Notes under the pieces: generated by a model
The model's database searches: none
What the model saw: the letters and a program-made list of their open reading frames with translations, nothing else
Told to the model about the DNA's origin: nothing
Program-made: the position numbers and the translations under genes
Part shown: one piece after another, positions 1 through 10,076 of the stretch
How positions within the stretch are numbered: the first letter of the stretch is position 1
Layout of the letters: the number at the start of each line of letters is the position of its first letter
DNA from: Opitutaceae bacterium
Lineage (GTDB): Bacteria; Verrucomicrobiota; Verrucomicrobiia; Opitutales; Opitutaceae
Length of the DNA stretch: 44,047 nucleotides
Assembly (NCBI GenBank): GCA_018402455.1
Contig: JAGYIG010000029.1
Coordinates: 1 to 44,047 of the forward strand
Direction: 5' to 3'

Positions 1-154
1 TGGCGCAGATCGCCAAGGCGACCGGGCCGCCGCCGCCCGGGTTTTGGGGATCGGCGAAGCCGAACTGGATGAGTTTTCCGGATAAGGCGGCTGGCGGGGG
101 AGTTCCGGCTTGCGCACGGGGAAGCGCCTTCCAAGCGTCTGCCGAGCCTACGCC
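1..154. other. 5' flank of carB, no gene called
   Basis: I find no start-to-stop gene here with recognisable protein similarity. One plus-strand frame stays open but is rich in Pro, Gly and Ala, as random high-GC DNA often is. An upstream gene may end at the window edge, but I cannot tell. No carA is visible next to carB within the window. Confidence 0.4.
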
Positions 155-3100
155 ATGCCCAAGCGCGACGATCTCTCCTCCATCCTCATCATCGGTGCCG
201 GTCCCATTGTAATCGGCCAAGCCTGTGAATTCGATTATTCGGGCACCCAAGCCTGCAAAGCGCTCAAGGAAGAGGGTTACCGGGTCATCTTGGTAAACTC
301 CAATCCGGCCACCATCATGACCGATCCGGAGTTCGCCGATGTCACCTACATTGAGCCGCTAACGGTGGAGTTTCTCGAGAAGATCATCGCCCGGGAAAGA
401 CCGGATGCGCTGCTGCCCACCCTCGGAGGTCAAACCGCCTTGAACCTGTCGATGGAACTTCACCAGCAGGGCATTCTGGAAAAATATCAGGTGGAGATGA
501 TCGGCGCCAAACCCGAGGCGATCGACAAGGGCGAGGACCGGGAACTCTTCAAGCAGGCCATGCTCAAGATTGGCTTGGACGTGGCGCGCTCCCGCACTGT
601 AAAGTCGCTGGCGGAAGCCCGGGAGGCGGCGGAATTCATTGGATCGCTCCCCCTGATCATCCGTCCTTCATTCACACTGGGAGGATCGGGCGGTGGCATC
701 GCCTACAACCAGGAGGAATTTGAAGCCATCGTCGCCAACGGGCTCGACCTCTCCCCCGTGCACGAGGTGCTCATCGAAGAGTGCCTGTTGGGCTGGAAGG
801 AATACGAGATGGAGGTCATGCGGGACCGCAAAGATCAGTGCGTGGTGATCTGTTCGATCGAGAATTTTGATCCCATGGGGGTTCACACGGGCGACTCCAT
901 CACGGTTGCTCCCGCCATGACCCTCTCCGACAAGGAGTTTCAAGCGATGCGCGATGCCTCGTTTGCGGTGATTCGCGAAATCGGGGTGGAAACCGGCGGT
1001 TCCAACATCCAGTTCTCGCTCGATCCCCAAACCGGCCGGCAGGTGGTCATCGAGATGAACCCGCGGGTTTCCCGTTCGTCCGCCCTGGCCTCCAAGGCGA
1101 CGGGCTTTCCCATCGCCAAGATCGCGGCCAAGCTCGCGGTCGGTTACACGCTGGACGAACTGCGCAACGACATCACCCGGCTGACCCCCGCATCGTTTGA
1201 ACCCACCATCGATTACGTGGTCACCAAGATTCCGCGGTTCACCTTCGAGAAATTCGAAGGTTCTGATGATTCCCTGACCTCCGCCATGAAGTCGGTGGGC
1301 GAGGCCATGGCCATTGGCCGCACGTTCAAGGAATCCATGCAAAAGGCGCTGCGATCCCTCGAAGTCGGTGCCCGCGGATTCGGCGGCGGGGGCAAGTGGG
1401 GGGCGGATACCCCGCCGGATCGGGCGGAGATTGTGGCCAAGCTGGCCACTCCCAATGCGGCCCGGGTCCACTACCTGCGGTATGGGTTCCTCGCGGGCAT
1501 GACCCTCGATGAAATTTTTGAACTGACGAAGATCGACCCCTGGTTTCTACACCAACTCCACGAGATCTTTACGATGGAACAGGACCTCAAGCAGCTCTCG
1601 CTCGACACGATTGACACCGGGGCGTTTCGCCGAGCCAAGCGGTTCGGGTTCAGTGATGTGCAGCTGGCCCACCTGCTGGGCAGTGATTTTGATACGGTTC
1701 GCGCCGCCCGCAAGGCCCGGGGCATTCTGACCACCTACCGGTTGGTCGATACCTGTGCGGCCGAGTTTGAGGCCTTCACGCCCTACTACTACTCGAGCTA
1801 CGGCGATGAGAACGAAGTGATGCCCTCGACCAAGCAAAAGATCATGATTCTGGGGGGCGGGCCGAATCGGATCGGGCAGGGGATCGAATTCGATTACTGC
1901 TGTGTTCACGCCAGCTTCGCTCTGCGCGAAGCCGGCTACGAAACCGTGATGGTCAACTCCAATCCGGAAACGGTTTCGACGGATTACGACACGTCCGACC
2001 GACTTTATTTCGAGCCGCTCACCCTTGAGGACGTTCTCGAAATCTATGAACAGGAGAAGTGCGACGGCGTCATCGTTCAGTTCGGCGGCCAAACGCCGTT
2101 GAACCTCGCGACCGATTTGAAGCAGCGGGGAGTGAACATCATCGGAACCTCGCCGGAGTCGATCGACGCCGCCGAAGACCGGAAACTCTTTGCCGCGATT
2201 CTGCACAAACTCGGGCTGCAACAGCCGGCCAACCGGACCGCGATGAATGAACACGACGCGCTCGCCGCCGCTCATGAAATCGGGTTTCCCGTGCTGCTGC
2301 GCCCCTCGTTTGTCCTCGGCGGTCGGGGGATGTTCATCGTTTACAGTGAAGCTGAATTCAAGGGGGTAGTGCGCCAAGCCTTTGACGTCATGCCCGACAA
2401 GCCGGTGCTGATCGACAAGTTTCTGGAAGACGCCATCGAGCTCGATGTTGACTGTATCAGTGATGGCACTACGGCAGTCATTGGTGGCATGCTCGAGCAC
2501 ATCGAATTTGCCGGGGTGCACTCGGGGGATGCCGGCATGGTCATGCCGCCACACACCCTCTCGGCCCCCATGCTGCAGCAGGTGCGCGACGCCACCCACG
2601 CCTTGGCGCGGGAACTCAACGTGATCGGCCTGATGAACGTGCAGTTCGCCATCAAGGAAAATGAGCTGTTCCTCATTGAAGTGAACCCCCGGGCCTCGCG
2701 GACCATTCCCTTCGTGGCCAAGGCCATGGGCACCCCACTGGCGAAACTGGCGGCCCGGGTGATGGCCGGTGCCACCCTCGAGGAGTTGGGCTTCACCCGG
2801 GAAATCGTGCCCAACCACTGGTGCGTGAAGGAATCCGTGTTCCCGTTCGTCCGGTTCCCGGGCGCGACCATCACGTTGAGCCCGGAGATGCGTTCCACGG
2901 GCGAGGTGATGGGGCTGGACCAGGATTTGGGGGTGGCCTTTGCCAAGGCTCAGGCGGCGGCCAAGCCCGGCTTGCCGACGGGCGGCAACGTGTTCCTCTC
3001 CGTCAAAGATGAGGACAAACCCCGCGCCGTCGATCTCGCCCGACGTTTGGTGCGTTTGGGCTTCAAGGTCTTCTCCACCGGAGGGACCGCAAAGATTTTG

Positions 3101-3391
3101 GCAGAAAATGGGGTCCAGGCCACTCGGCTGGCCAAAATCAACGAAGGGCGCCCCACCGCCGTGGACATGTTGAAGAACAACGATATCCAGTTGGTCATTA
3201 ATACTCCCGGGGGCATGATTCCGCGCAAAGATGAAAACACCATCCGGGCTGCCGCCTACGCGCACAACGTGTGCCTCATGACCACCGTGATGGGCGCCTT
3301 CGCGGCGGTGAAAGGCATCGAGGCCTTGGTGGGCACTGAGGTCGGAGTCACGCCCATCCAGGATTACGTCAAAAACGTACGTCCTCTTTAG
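155..3391 (+). CDS. carB: Carbamoyl-phosphate synthase large subunit
   Basis: This cytoplasmic enzyme makes carbamoyl phosphate from bicarbonate, ammonia (from glutamine via CarA) and two ATP, for pyrimidine and arginine synthesis. The protein has 1078 residues, close to the usual 1073 or so. It shows the duplicated architecture of the family: each half begins with a motif of the type [19 protein letters not shown] or [17 protein letters not shown], followed by an ATP-grasp domain with [18 protein letters not shown] in the first half and [16 protein letters not shown] in the second. A C-terminal MGS-like allosteric domain (about the last 140 residues, with FSTGGTAK) closes the protein. I chose the ATG at 155 because [16 protein letters not shown] is the normal N-terminus; an ATG-less extension upstream has no family similarity. 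All expected domains are intact. Confidence 0.98.
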   Translation: MPKRDDLSSILIIGAGPIVIGQACEFDYSGTQACKALKEEGYRVILVNSNPATIMTDPEFADVTYIEPLTVEFLEKIIARERPDALLPTLGGQTALNLSMELHQQGILEKYQVEMIGAKPEAIDKGEDRELFKQAMLKIGLDVARSRTVKSLAEAREAAEFIGSLPLIIRPSFTLGGSGGGIAYNQEEFEAIVANGLDLSPVHEVLIEECLLGWKEYEMEVMRDRKDQCVVICSIENFDPMGVHTGDSITVAPAMTLSDKEFQAMRDASFAVIREIGVETGGSNIQFSLDPQTGRQVVIEMNPRVSRSSALASKATGFPIAKIAAKLAVGYTLDELRNDITRLTPASFEPTIDYVVTKIPRFTFEKFEGSDDSLTSAMKSVGEAMAIGRTFKESMQKALRSLEVGARGFGGGGKWGADTPPDRAEIVAKLATPNAARVHYLRYGFLAGMTLDEIFELTKIDPWFLHQLHEIFTMEQDLKQLSLDTIDTGAFRRAKRFGFSDVQLAHLLGSDFDTVRAARKARGILTTYRLVDTCAAEFEAFTPYYYSSYGDENEVMPSTKQKIMILGGGPNRIGQGIEFDYCCVHASFALREAGYETVMVNSNPETVSTDYDTSDRLYFEPLTLEDVLEIYEQEKCDGVIVQFGGQTPLNLATDLKQRGVNIIGTSPESIDAAEDRKLFAAILHKLGLQQPANRTAMNEHDALAAAHEIGFPVLLRPSFVLGGRGMFIVYSEAEFKGVVRQAFDVMPDKPVLIDKFLEDAIELDVDCISDGTTAVIGGMLEHIEFAGVHSGDAGMVMPPHTLSAPMLQQVRDATHALARELNVIGLMNVQFAIKENELFLIEVNPRASRTIPFVAKAMGTPLAKLAARVMAGATLEELGFTREIVPNHWCVKESVFPFVRFPGATITLSPEMRSTGEVMGLDQDLGVAFAKAQAAAKPGLPTGGNVFLSVKDEDKPRAVDLARRLVRLGFKVFSTGGTAKILAENGVQATRLAKINEGRPTAVDMLKNNDIQLVINTPGGMIPRKDENTIRAAAYAHNVCLMTTVMGAFAAVKGIEALVGTEVGVTPIQDYVKNVRPL

Positions 3392-3419
3392 AACGGATGT
3401 CGAGTCGAGCGACCGGCCG

Positions 3420-3452
3420 GCCGAAACCGCCGCTTCAGGCTTTCGGCATACC
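3420..3452. repeat. REP-like intergenic palindromic repeat, copy A
   Basis: This 33-bp stretch after carB matches 31980-32012 at 31 of 33 positions; only 3442 and 3443 differ (TT versus GG). Copy A folds as a perfect 7-bp stem (GCCGAAA at 3420-3426 with TTTCGGC at 3441-3447) around a 14-nt loop. Both copies lie at gene 3' ends, which fits a dispersed REP-type element that might stabilise transcript ends. The element family is inferred from only two copies. Confidence 0.6.
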
Positions 3453-3587
3453 GTCAGTGGCCTCGGACAAAGCCGTCACTCCACCGGCGCCAGATTGCAT
3501 CGGGTCAGTCCCCCGTCCACTGGGGCGGGGTAAAATCCTGCCTTTACGGGGTGCGGGCGTTGTGTTTCGTTGACCGTTTTCGCGCCC

Positions 3588-4313
3588 ATGTCCAAGTCCA
3601 ACGAAACCCCCTCCACTCCTCCCAGCGACGATCCGCAAGTCGTGACAACGGCCTCGCCCGCCGCCACGGCCACCGACCTCGAAGAGGTGGTGCAGCAGTT
3701 TTGGGAGAAGAACCGCAACCTCATCGTGGGGCTCGCAGCGGTCATTTTATTGGCGATCATCGCCCGCAATGGTTGGGCGGCGTATCAAACCAGCCAAGTG
3801 GAGTCGGCCCGGGAGGAATACGCCGCCGCGGCTAGTGACAGCGCCAAGCAGACGTTCGCCGATGACCGGGCGGGAACGGCGCTGGCCGGGGTGGCGCGTT
3901 TGGAACTGGCCGATACCGCCATTGCGGACGGCCGCTATGCTGACGCGCTCTCCCATTACGAAGCCGCCGCCGTCGAACTCGCGGGCACGCCCTTCCACGA
4001 CCGGATAACCCTCGGCCAAGCCATGGCCCGATTGCTGGACGGTCAAGCGGAGGCAGGTAAGGCCGCGCTCCAGTCCGTGGCCAACGATCCCGCGATTGCC
4101 TCCACCGTCCGCGGTGAGGCGATCTACCACCTCGCTGCGCTCGCCTTGGCCGCCAATGATGTCACGGGCTTGGAGGCCTTGGCCACCCAAGTGGATGCGG
4201 TCAACCCGGACTCCAGTTGGGCGCAGCGCGTGACCCTCATGCGGGCGACGGTCACTTCGGCCACCCCGGCTACCGCCGCCGACGTTCCCGCGATTTCGTT
4301 CGAGTCCCCTTAG
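3588..4313 (+). CDS. Membrane-anchored TPR-like protein (YfgM type)
   Basis: The protein has 241 residues. A disordered Pro/Ser/Thr-rich cytoplasmic N-terminus (about 1-30) is followed by a single membrane segment around residues 44-60 (NLIVGLAAVILLAIIA) and then an Ala-rich helical region (about 65-235). This order matches YfgM/ancillary-translocon-type tetratricopeptide proteins, which have one N-terminal anchor and a periplasmic helical repeat domain. In E. coli, YfgM contacts the Sec translocon and periplasmic chaperones; whether this protein does so is inference. The start at 3588 is the ATG that begins MSKSNETPST; an upstream in-frame ATG at 3570 adds only six residues. It stands alone between carB and a tRNA gene. 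I could not assign a more precise role. Confidence 0.75.
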   Translation: MSKSNETPSTPPSDDPQVVTTASPAATATDLEEVVQQFWEKNRNLIVGLAAVILLAIIARNGWAAYQTSQVESAREEYAAAASDSAKQTFADDRAGTALAGVARLELADTAIADGRYADALSHYEAAAVELAGTPFHDRITLGQAMARLLDGQAEAGKAALQSVANDPAIASTVRGEAIYHLAALALAANDVTGLEALATQVDAVNPDSSWAQRVTLMRATVTSATPATAADVPAISFESP

Positions 4314-4444
4314 GGGCCAACGGTTTCTTTGCCCCCCGGAACGCCCGGTCGGATTAACCGACCGCCACCTTCGATAAAAAAACTCTCGCGAACCAGTGGT
4401 TGACAGAACGCATCAGCGCCGGTGCGTTGGTGGGCTCGGTGCAA

Positions 4445-4521
<77 letters not shown>

Positions 4522-4636
4522 TCGGGTCAGGGTTGCCGCCATCGGTTTCGGGAATCGTGGGAATGCCACCTCGGCAAGGCATTTACCGGCTTGCTTAGTC
4601 GGGGGTAGCAGACGTAAACCAACAGGTCATACGCCC

Positions 4637-5185
4637 ATGGATACCATCTCTTCGGACAACAACGAATCCTTCAGCTACCTCCCGGTGCTTGCTCTCATCA
4701 TCGGCTTGATCGCCGGTGTGCTGGGTGGCGTGGCTCTGGCCAAGGTTTCCAACATCAACAAAACCCTTACGGACCAGTCGGCTCTGGCCGATCGAATCGA
4801 CGCGCTGGAGACGGAATTGCGCAAGACCTCGACCTCGTCCGAGCAGGCCACCCAGCGGATCAACAAGGTAGCGGCGGACACCAACGCGGCCTTCAAGCAA
4901 TTCAGCGACGCTTTTGCCGGTCTGCGCACGGAGTTTGAGGACATGAAAGTCGCCCCGGCGCCCGCTCAAGTTGCCTCGACCGCCTCCAGTGGCGGCACTT
5001 CGGGGGGAGGCAGCGACAGCGCTCCGGCGTCCGTCGCGGGCCAGTACACCGTGCGGGCCGGGGATACGGGCTCCAAGATCGCCCGCAACGCCGGGGTTTC
5101 CCTCACGGCTTTGCTCAACGCCAACCCGGGCGTGGACTGGAATCGCCTCGGCGTCGGCCAAGTGCTGAACATTCCCGGCAATTAA
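4637..5185 (+). CDS. LysM-domain membrane protein
   Basis: The protein has 182 residues in three parts. A membrane anchor lies at about residues 14-36 (LPVLALIIGLIAGVLGGVAL). A heptad-rich predicted coiled coil follows at about 40-105, then a Gly/Ser linker, and a C-terminal LysM domain occupies about 138-182 (QYTVRAGDTGSKIARNAGVS to VGQVLNIPGN). LysM domains bind N-acetylglucosamine-containing glycans, so the protein probably tethers the cell envelope to peptidoglycan from the inner membrane. The start is the ATG at 4637; a longer reading frame upstream overlaps the tRNA gene and is rejected. A strong terminator follows 20 bp after the stop. Confidence 0.85.
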   Translation: MDTISSDNNESFSYLPVLALIIGLIAGVLGGVALAKVSNINKTLTDQSALADRIDALETELRKTSTSSEQATQRINKVAADTNAAFKQFSDAFAGLRTEFEDMKVAPAPAQVASTASSGGTSGGGSDSAPASVAGQYTVRAGDTGSKIARNAGVSLTALLNANPGVDWNRLGVGQVLNIPGN

Positions 5186-5205
5186 GTTCGGATAGTTCCG
5201 ATCTG

Positions 5206-5245
5206 AAACCTCCCTCTCCACCCGGGTCGGGAGGTTTTTCTTTTT
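5206..5245 (+). terminator. Rho-independent terminator after the LysM gene
   Basis: A perfect 9-bp stem, AAACCTCCC (5206-5214) with GGGAGGTTT (5229-5237), encloses a 14-nt loop and runs into a T-rich tract to 5245. It sits directly downstream of the LysM stop codon and ends just before the Nudix gene. Confidence 0.88.
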
Positions 5246-5257
5246 ACCCCGCCAACG

Positions 5258-5839
5258 ATGAGCTCCTCGCCTCCCGCCCATTGGCACCATCATGCAGACC
5301 GCACCCTCCTGCATACGCGGGTCTTCGATGTGCGGGCGAGTCGGTTCAGTCACCCCCACCGACCGGACAGTGAGAAGGAGTTTTTTGTGATAGATGCCCC
5401 AGATTGGGTCATCGTTGCGCCGGTGACGACTCTCGGCGAGGTGCTGATGGTGCGCCAGTTTCGCTTCGGGGCCCGGCAATTGTCCTGGGAGCTGCCGGGA
5501 GGCGTGGGCGAGCCGGGTGAAACGCCGGCCGTGACCGCCGCCCGCGAGTTGCAGGAGGAGACCGGTTATGGGGGCGGCCGGCCCGAAGTGCTGGGATGGG
5601 TGCACCCCAATCCCGCCATTCAAAACAACCGGGCCCACCTCATGGTGATGCCCGACGTGAAGCCGATCACGGACACGCAATGGGATCAGGACGAGGAAAT
5701 CGCGATGGCCTTGGTGCCCCTGCCGGAGGTGTTGCGGCGGGCCCGCGGGGGAGAGGTGACCCATGCGCTGATGCTCAACCTGCTCTTTTTACTGGAACCG
5801 TGGTGGCACCAGCGGTGCGCCCGCGGGGGCCTCATTTGA
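5258..5839 (+). CDS. Nudix hydrolase (ADP-ribose pyrophosphatase-like)
   Basis: The protein has 193 residues. It carries a full Nudix box at about residues 82-104, with the pattern G-x5-E-x7-R-E-L-x-E-E-x-G (GVGEPGE ... RELQEETGY). The residues around it (VRQFRFGARQLSWELPGG) resemble the ADP-sugar/ADP-ribose pyrophosphatase branch, which hydrolyses nucleoside diphosphates linked to another group. The substrate cannot be fixed from sequence alone. The ATG at 5258 lies just behind the upstream terminator, so this gene probably opens a new transcription unit. The AMP-forming ligase starts 36 bp after its stop, suggesting co-transcription. Confidence 0.88.
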   Translation: MSSSPPAHWHHHADRTLLHTRVFDVRASRFSHPHRPDSEKEFFVIDAPDWVIVAPVTTLGEVLMVRQFRFGARQLSWELPGGVGEPGETPAVTAARELQEETGYGGGRPEVLGWVHPNPAIQNNRAHLMVMPDVKPITDTQWDQDEEIAMALVPLPEVLRRARGGEVTHALMLNLLFLLEPWWHQRCARGGLI

Positions 5840-5874
5840 CTTCAGCCGGCAGCCGGCTTTCTTCCGTTCTTCCC

Positions 5875-7125
5875 ATGTCCGTTTCCCTGTTCGCCAACTC
5901 GCCTGAATCTCTCGGCGCCACCAACGATGAGCTGCTGCCCGCCCCGCTCGAGCAGGAGATCAGGCGCATCTATGACCGGAGCCCCCTCTACGCCAAACGG
6001 TTCCCCTTGCACGCGGATCCCTTGCAGTGGGCCTGCTACCACGAGATTCCCCAGCTGACCAAACGCGACATCGTGGAACAGGGGCCCGAGGCTTTTTTTG
6101 CCGATTACGCGGTCGTCGAGCAGGGGCTCGCCGCAGCCGCGTTCGAATACGAGAGCACCTCCGGCACCACCGCCGGACCGATGACGGTGATCATGGAAGA
6201 GGGCTGGTGGGATGCACAGACGGCACGGGCCTACGAAAGCTCTCCCGTGTTGAAACCCTTTGTCGGTAAAGCCCACCGCAAGTGTATTTTGGCCCCGGTG
6301 GGGTGTTCCAGCAACCTGTGTCCCTACGAGGACCATCCCTTTCCCCATCGCTATCTCGAGGGCACCGTCTATCTGAACCTCACCAGCGATCCGTTTGTTT
6401 TCCGGGAATCGGAGTGGGATCGAATCGTTACCGAAGTCCAAGCGGTCAAGCCGGACATCATCGAAGGTGAGCCAATTTATCTGTCCTTGCTGGCCCGTGC
6501 CTTGAGCCGTCGCCGAATCGAGGTCCCCAGTGTCAAGGCGGTCATCCTCACTTACGGCAAAGCCAGCCTGCAACACAGTCGCCGAATCGCCGAAGTGATC
6601 CCAGCCCCGCAGGTCGACCTGTATGGCTCCACCGAAGCCGGTTACCTCTTTGTGGGTGATGCCTTTGCCGACAACTCCCAGCCGATCGAGGCCAACGCGT
6701 TCATTGAGTTGGTGCCCTACCGCGGGCTTTCGGTTACCTTTGAAATCATCGTGACGACGCGAAACCGGGAAGCCATGCCGCTGCTGCGCTACCGCACGGG
6801 AGACGTGGTCCAACGGCGCCCCCAAGGGTTTCGGCTGCTCGGTCGCGAAGGCGGGCTGTATTTCCGGTCGGACGGCTCGTTGATGTCCCCGACCGACGTG
6901 GACCAAGTGCTCCCGCCGGAGTTCACCTGTTGGCACTACTCGTTGGTGCAGACCAAATCCGACCGCTGGGATTTCCACTACGTGGCCGATCACACCGCGC
7001 CGGCCGAGGTCTTGCCCGCTCTCGCGGCGCTGATCGGCGAAGGGGCTCGAGTGGTGGCATTTCGCCGGCGCCATATTCCTCCTGCCGCGAGCGGTAAGTT
7101 TGCCCTGCTCAAGCCCCTGACCTGA
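5875..7125 (+). CDS. PaaK-like AMP-forming acyl-CoA ligase family protein
   Basis: The protein has 416 residues and belongs to the phenylacetate-CoA ligase / coenzyme F390 synthetase branch of adenylating enzymes. The phosphate-binding motif TSGTTAGP is at residues 95-102, and the adenine-binding region reads VDLYGSTEAGYLF. A later RYRTGDVV motif holds the ribose-binding aspartate. A Cys-containing stretch (LAPVGCSSNLCPYEDHPF) precedes the core. Family members activate a carboxylate as an acyl-adenylate and usually pass it to CoA. The substrate is unknown, and no phenylacetate genes are nearby. I start at the ATG at 5875; an in-frame extension reaching back through the Nudix gene is spurious. 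It probably forms a two-gene unit with the Nudix hydrolase. Confidence 0.85.
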   Translation: MSVSLFANSPESLGATNDELLPAPLEQEIRRIYDRSPLYAKRFPLHADPLQWACYHEIPQLTKRDIVEQGPEAFFADYAVVEQGLAAAAFEYESTSGTTAGPMTVIMEEGWWDAQTARAYESSPVLKPFVGKAHRKCILAPVGCSSNLCPYEDHPFPHRYLEGTVYLNLTSDPFVFRESEWDRIVTEVQAVKPDIIEGEPIYLSLLARALSRRRIEVPSVKAVILTYGKASLQHSRRIAEVIPAPQVDLYGSTEAGYLFVGDAFADNSQPIEANAFIELVPYRGLSVTFEIIVTTRNREAMPLLRYRTGDVVQRRPQGFRLLGREGGLYFRSDGSLMSPTDVDQVLPPEFTCWHYSLVQTKSDRWDFHYVADHTAPAEVLPALAALIGEGARVVAFRRRHIPPAASGKFALLKPLT

Positions 7126-7302
7126 ACGGGGCATGGCGCGATGGTTTCGCGCTAGGGTTCTACTCTGGCCCGTGAGGTAATCTTATAGGGCTGATAGCTC
7201 GGCGGTGAGTCGTTTACATCCAGAATCCGCTGTGACAGGTTGTTCACCATAAGGCCTGCCGTTCTGGCAAGGCCCGCATCCTACTACATCCTACCTCTTG
7301 CG

Positions 7303-8085
7303 ATGAACCTGTTTCGCAATCTGTTCACTTCATCCATCGGAAGAAAATTTCTGATGGCGGTCACCGGATTGGTTCTGGTGGGCTTTGTCACCGGCCATTT
7401 GGTTGGTAATTTGCAAATTTTCCTGCCGCCCGACCAGATAAACGGCTACGCCCATTTTCTGCAGGGGCTCGGGCCTCTCCTCTGGGGCATCCGCCTGTTC
7501 TTGCTGGCGTGCGTGGCGATTCACATTTGGGCCGCGGTCGTGCTCACCTTGGAGAGCAGGGCCGCCCGAGGTCCGGAATCCTATGGCGTCAAGAAGTGGC
7601 TGCGGGCCTCCGTGGCGTCCCGTTACATGCGGATGAGTGGCGTGGTGGTGCTGGCCTTCATCCTTTACCACTTGGCCCACTTCACCATCGGGATTCCGGG
7701 AGACGAATCCTACAAGAGCGCCCTGCCGTCCGTGGTGTTGGAAAATGACGTGCGCGAATTCGGCATCCCGCTCGCGGCGGCCGGGACAGAAGTGCACGAC
7801 GTTTACTCGATGATCTTCCTCGGTTTCGCCAACCCGATCGTCTCCCTGTTCTACATCGTGGCGGTGGGGCTCCTGACGGTGCACCTCTGGCACGGAACCG
7901 ATTCCCTCTTCCAGACCCTTGGCTGGCGCAACGCCCGCTGGGCCGACGGCCTCCGCAAGGTCGTGGCGATCTACTGCATCCTCTATTTCTTGGGCAATCT
8001 CGCGATCCCCGGCGCCATCCTGACGGGATTGGAGGAACCCGCTGCGGGCACGACGGCTGCCGCTGAACTCATCGCTCAACGCTGA
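7303..8085 (+). CDS. sdhC: Succinate dehydrogenase cytochrome b subunit
   Basis: The protein has 260 residues with about five membrane helices and matches the single-polypeptide b558-type membrane anchor used by Bacteroidetes, Verrucomicrobia and epsilonproteobacterial-type enzymes. It anchors the flavoprotein and iron-sulfur subunits, binds heme b and reduces menaquinone. Candidate heme-ligand histidines appear in GHLVGNL, YHLAHF and HLWHGTD. I chose the ATG at 7303 (MNLFRNLFTSSIGRKFLMA); the longer frame from 7240 adds a non-conserved leader. sdhA follows 12 bp downstream. The 177-bp region upstream presumably holds the operon promoter, but I see no convincing -35/-10 pair. Confidence 0.93.
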   Translation: MNLFRNLFTSSIGRKFLMAVTGLVLVGFVTGHLVGNLQIFLPPDQINGYAHFLQGLGPLLWGIRLFLLACVAIHIWAAVVLTLESRAARGPESYGVKKWLRASVASRYMRMSGVVVLAFILYHLAHFTIGIPGDESYKSALPSVVLENDVREFGIPLAAAGTEVHDVYSMIFLGFANPIVSLFYIVAVGLLTVHLWHGTDSLFQTLGWRNARWADGLRKVVAIYCILYFLGNLAIPGAILTGLEEPAAGTTAAAELIAQR

Positions 8086-8097
8086 CCTCACTCGATC

Positions 8098-10020
8098 ATG
8101 GCCACTCTCAATTCGAACATTCCTCCCGGCGAACTTGCCGACAAGTGGAGCACCTACAAAGCCAACATGAAGTTGGTCAACCCGGCCAACAAACGGAAAT
8201 ACAAGGTCATTGTGGTAGGGGCCGGACTGGCGGGCGGCTCGGCTGCCGCCACCATGGCCGAGCTGGGCTACAAGGTGGACTGTTTTGTGTTCCACGACAG
8301 CCCGCGTCGCGCCCACTCCATTGCCGCCCAGGGCGGCATCAATGCCGCCAAAAACTACCAGAACGACGGTGATAGTGTGTATCGGCTTTTTTATGACACG
8401 GTGAAGGGGGGAGATTACCGTTCCCGCGAAGCCAACGTCCACCGGCTGGCAGAGGTTTCGACCAACATCATCGACCAGTGTGTCGCCCAAGGCGTCCCCT
8501 TTGCCCGGGAATACGGGGGACTGTTGGACAACCGCTCCTTTGGCGGGGCCCAGGTCTCCCGCACCTTCTACGCCCGCGGCCAGACCGGTCAGCAGCTCCT
8601 CTTGGGGGCTTACTCCGCGCTCTCCAAGATGATCGGCGCCGGCGCCGTGACCATGCACAACAACTCCGAGATGCTCGATCTCGTCCTCGTTGACGGGCAG
8701 GCCAAGGGCATCGTGGTGCGCAACCTCAATTCCGGAGCGGTCACCTGCCACGCCGCGGATTGCGTGGTGCTGGCCACCGGGGGCTACGGCAATGTGTTCA
8801 ACCTCTCGACCTACGCGCGGAACTCCAACGCCACGGCGGCTTGGCGGGCTTACAAGCAGGGGGCCTGCTTCGCCAATCCCTGCTTCACCCAGATCCATCC
8901 GACCTGTATCCCGGTCTCCGGCGATTACCAGTCCAAGCTCACGCTCATGTCGGAATCGCTGCGCAATGATGGGCGCATCTGGGTGCCGAAGAAAGCCGAG
9001 GATTGTGACAAGAATCCCAATGATATCCCGGAAGCAGATCGCGATTATTTCCTCGAACGGATCTACCCGAGTTTCGGCAATCTTGCGCCGCGGGATGTGT
9101 CCTCCCGCGCCGCCAAACGGATGTGTGACGAAGACCGGGGCGTGGGTCCGACCAAGCTGGGGGTTTACCTGGATTTTAGCGATGCCATCCAGCGGCTCGG
9201 GGCTGACACCGTGCGAGCGCGTTACGGCAATCTCTTTGATATCTACAAGGAGATCACCGACGAATCCGCCTACGAAACGCCCATGCGCATCTTCCCCGCC
9301 GTTCACTACACTATGGGCGGTTTGTGGGTGGATTACAATTTGATGTCGAACATCCCGGGACTGTTTGTCCTGGGTGAGGCCAACTTCTCCGATCACGGGG
9401 CAAATCGGCTGGGGGCGTCGGCCCTCATGCAGGGACTCGCCGACGGGTATTTCGTCGCTCCGTATACGGTGGGAAATTACCTCGCGACCCAGAAACCCGG
9501 CTCGGCCCCCTCCATTGACGAACCCGCTTTTAAGGCCGCCGTCGCCAATGTGCAGGAGCTCACGCAGCGTCTGCTCAAGACCAAGGGCAAGGAAACCGTG
9601 GCCCACTTCCACAAACGCCTCGGCAAGATTATGTGGGACCATTGCGGCATGGCCCGCACCAAGGAAGGCCTGGAAGAGGCGCTCAAGCTCATCCCCGCCC
9701 TGCGCGAGGAGTTCTGGGCCAATGTCAATGTCCCCGGTTCCGATGACCACCTTAACCAAGCCCTCGAAAAGGCGGGACGTTTGGCCGACTTCCTGGAACT
9801 GGGCGAGCTGATGTGCCGGGATGCGCTCACGCGCGAAGAGAGCTGCGGCGGCCACTTCCGCGAAGAATACCAGCACGCTGACGGGGAGTGCCTGCGAGAC
9901 GATGAGAACTTTGCGCACGTCGCCGCGTGGGAATACCAAGGGGAAGGCAATCTCCCCCACCGACTCACCGAGGACCTTAATTACCAAACGGTGAAAATGA
10001 GCACCCGGAGCTACAAGTAG
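8098..10020 (+). CDS. sdhA: Succinate dehydrogenase / fumarate reductase flavoprotein subunit
   Basis: The protein has 640 residues, the usual length for this branch. It oxidises succinate to fumarate in the TCA cycle, using covalently bound FAD, and sits on the cytoplasmic side of the membrane. The dinucleotide-binding motif [19 protein letters not shown] lies at about residues 40-58. The FAD-attachment region follows with [22 protein letters not shown] and [20 protein letters not shown] are conserved catalytic and FAD-contact motifs. It is the second gene of sdhC-sdhA-sdhB. Unusually, 439 bp separate its stop from sdhB, and this gap holds an inserted four-helix-bundle gene. Confidence 0.96.
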   Translation: MATLNSNIPPGELADKWSTYKANMKLVNPANKRKYKVIVVGAGLAGGSAAATMAELGYKVDCFVFHDSPRRAHSIAAQGGINAAKNYQNDGDSVYRLFYDTVKGGDYRSREANVHRLAEVSTNIIDQCVAQGVPFAREYGGLLDNRSFGGAQVSRTFYARGQTGQQLLLGAYSALSKMIGAGAVTMHNNSEMLDLVLVDGQAKGIVVRNLNSGAVTCHAADCVVLATGGYGNVFNLSTYARNSNATAAWRAYKQGACFANPCFTQIHPTCIPVSGDYQSKLTLMSESLRNDGRIWVPKKAEDCDKNPNDIPEADRDYFLERIYPSFGNLAPRDVSSRAAKRMCDEDRGVGPTKLGVYLDFSDAIQRLGADTVRARYGNLFDIYKEITDESAYETPMRIFPAVHYTMGGLWVDYNLMSNIPGLFVLGEANFSDHGANRLGASALMQGLADGYFVAPYTVGNYLATQKPGSAPSIDEPAFKAAVANVQELTQRLLKTKGKETVAHFHKRLGKIMWDHCGMARTKEGLEEALKLIPALREEFWANVNVPGSDDHLNQALEKAGRLADFLELGELMCRDALTREESCGGHFREEYQHADGECLRDDENFAHVAAWEYQGEGNLPHRLTEDLNYQTVKMSTRSYK

Positions 10021-10027
10021 CTTCTTT

Positions 10028-10061
10028 GGATTTACGAATTACGAGTTACGAATGACGATTT
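10028..10061 (+). repeat. Left inverted arm of the insertion unit (four 7-bp units)
   Basis: After GGA come four tandem units, TTTACGA, ATTACGA, GTTACGA and ATGACGA, and then TTT. Read on the opposite strand, they match the right arm at 10421-10447. The arm starts 8 bp after the sdhA stop codon. Confidence 0.8.
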
Positions 10062-10076
10062 CTGTGAGGCAAACCC

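Noticed and set aside
1547..3265. A 572-codon minus-strand frame inside carB.
   Set aside because: It mirrors carB codons and has low-complexity His/Gly/Arg-rich sequence with no family motif.
7126..7302. Promoter for the sdh operon and a short hairpin (GCGCGA/TCGCGC) after the ligase gene.
   Set aside because: No convincing -35/-10 pair is visible, and the hairpin has only six pairs and no T tract, so I did not list either as a feature.
7330..9987. A long open frame (885 codons) on the minus strand opposite sdhC and sdhA.
   Set aside because: It is antisense to two well-conserved genes. High GC with a codon bias for C/G in third positions commonly leaves such frames open. No protein family is recognisable in it.
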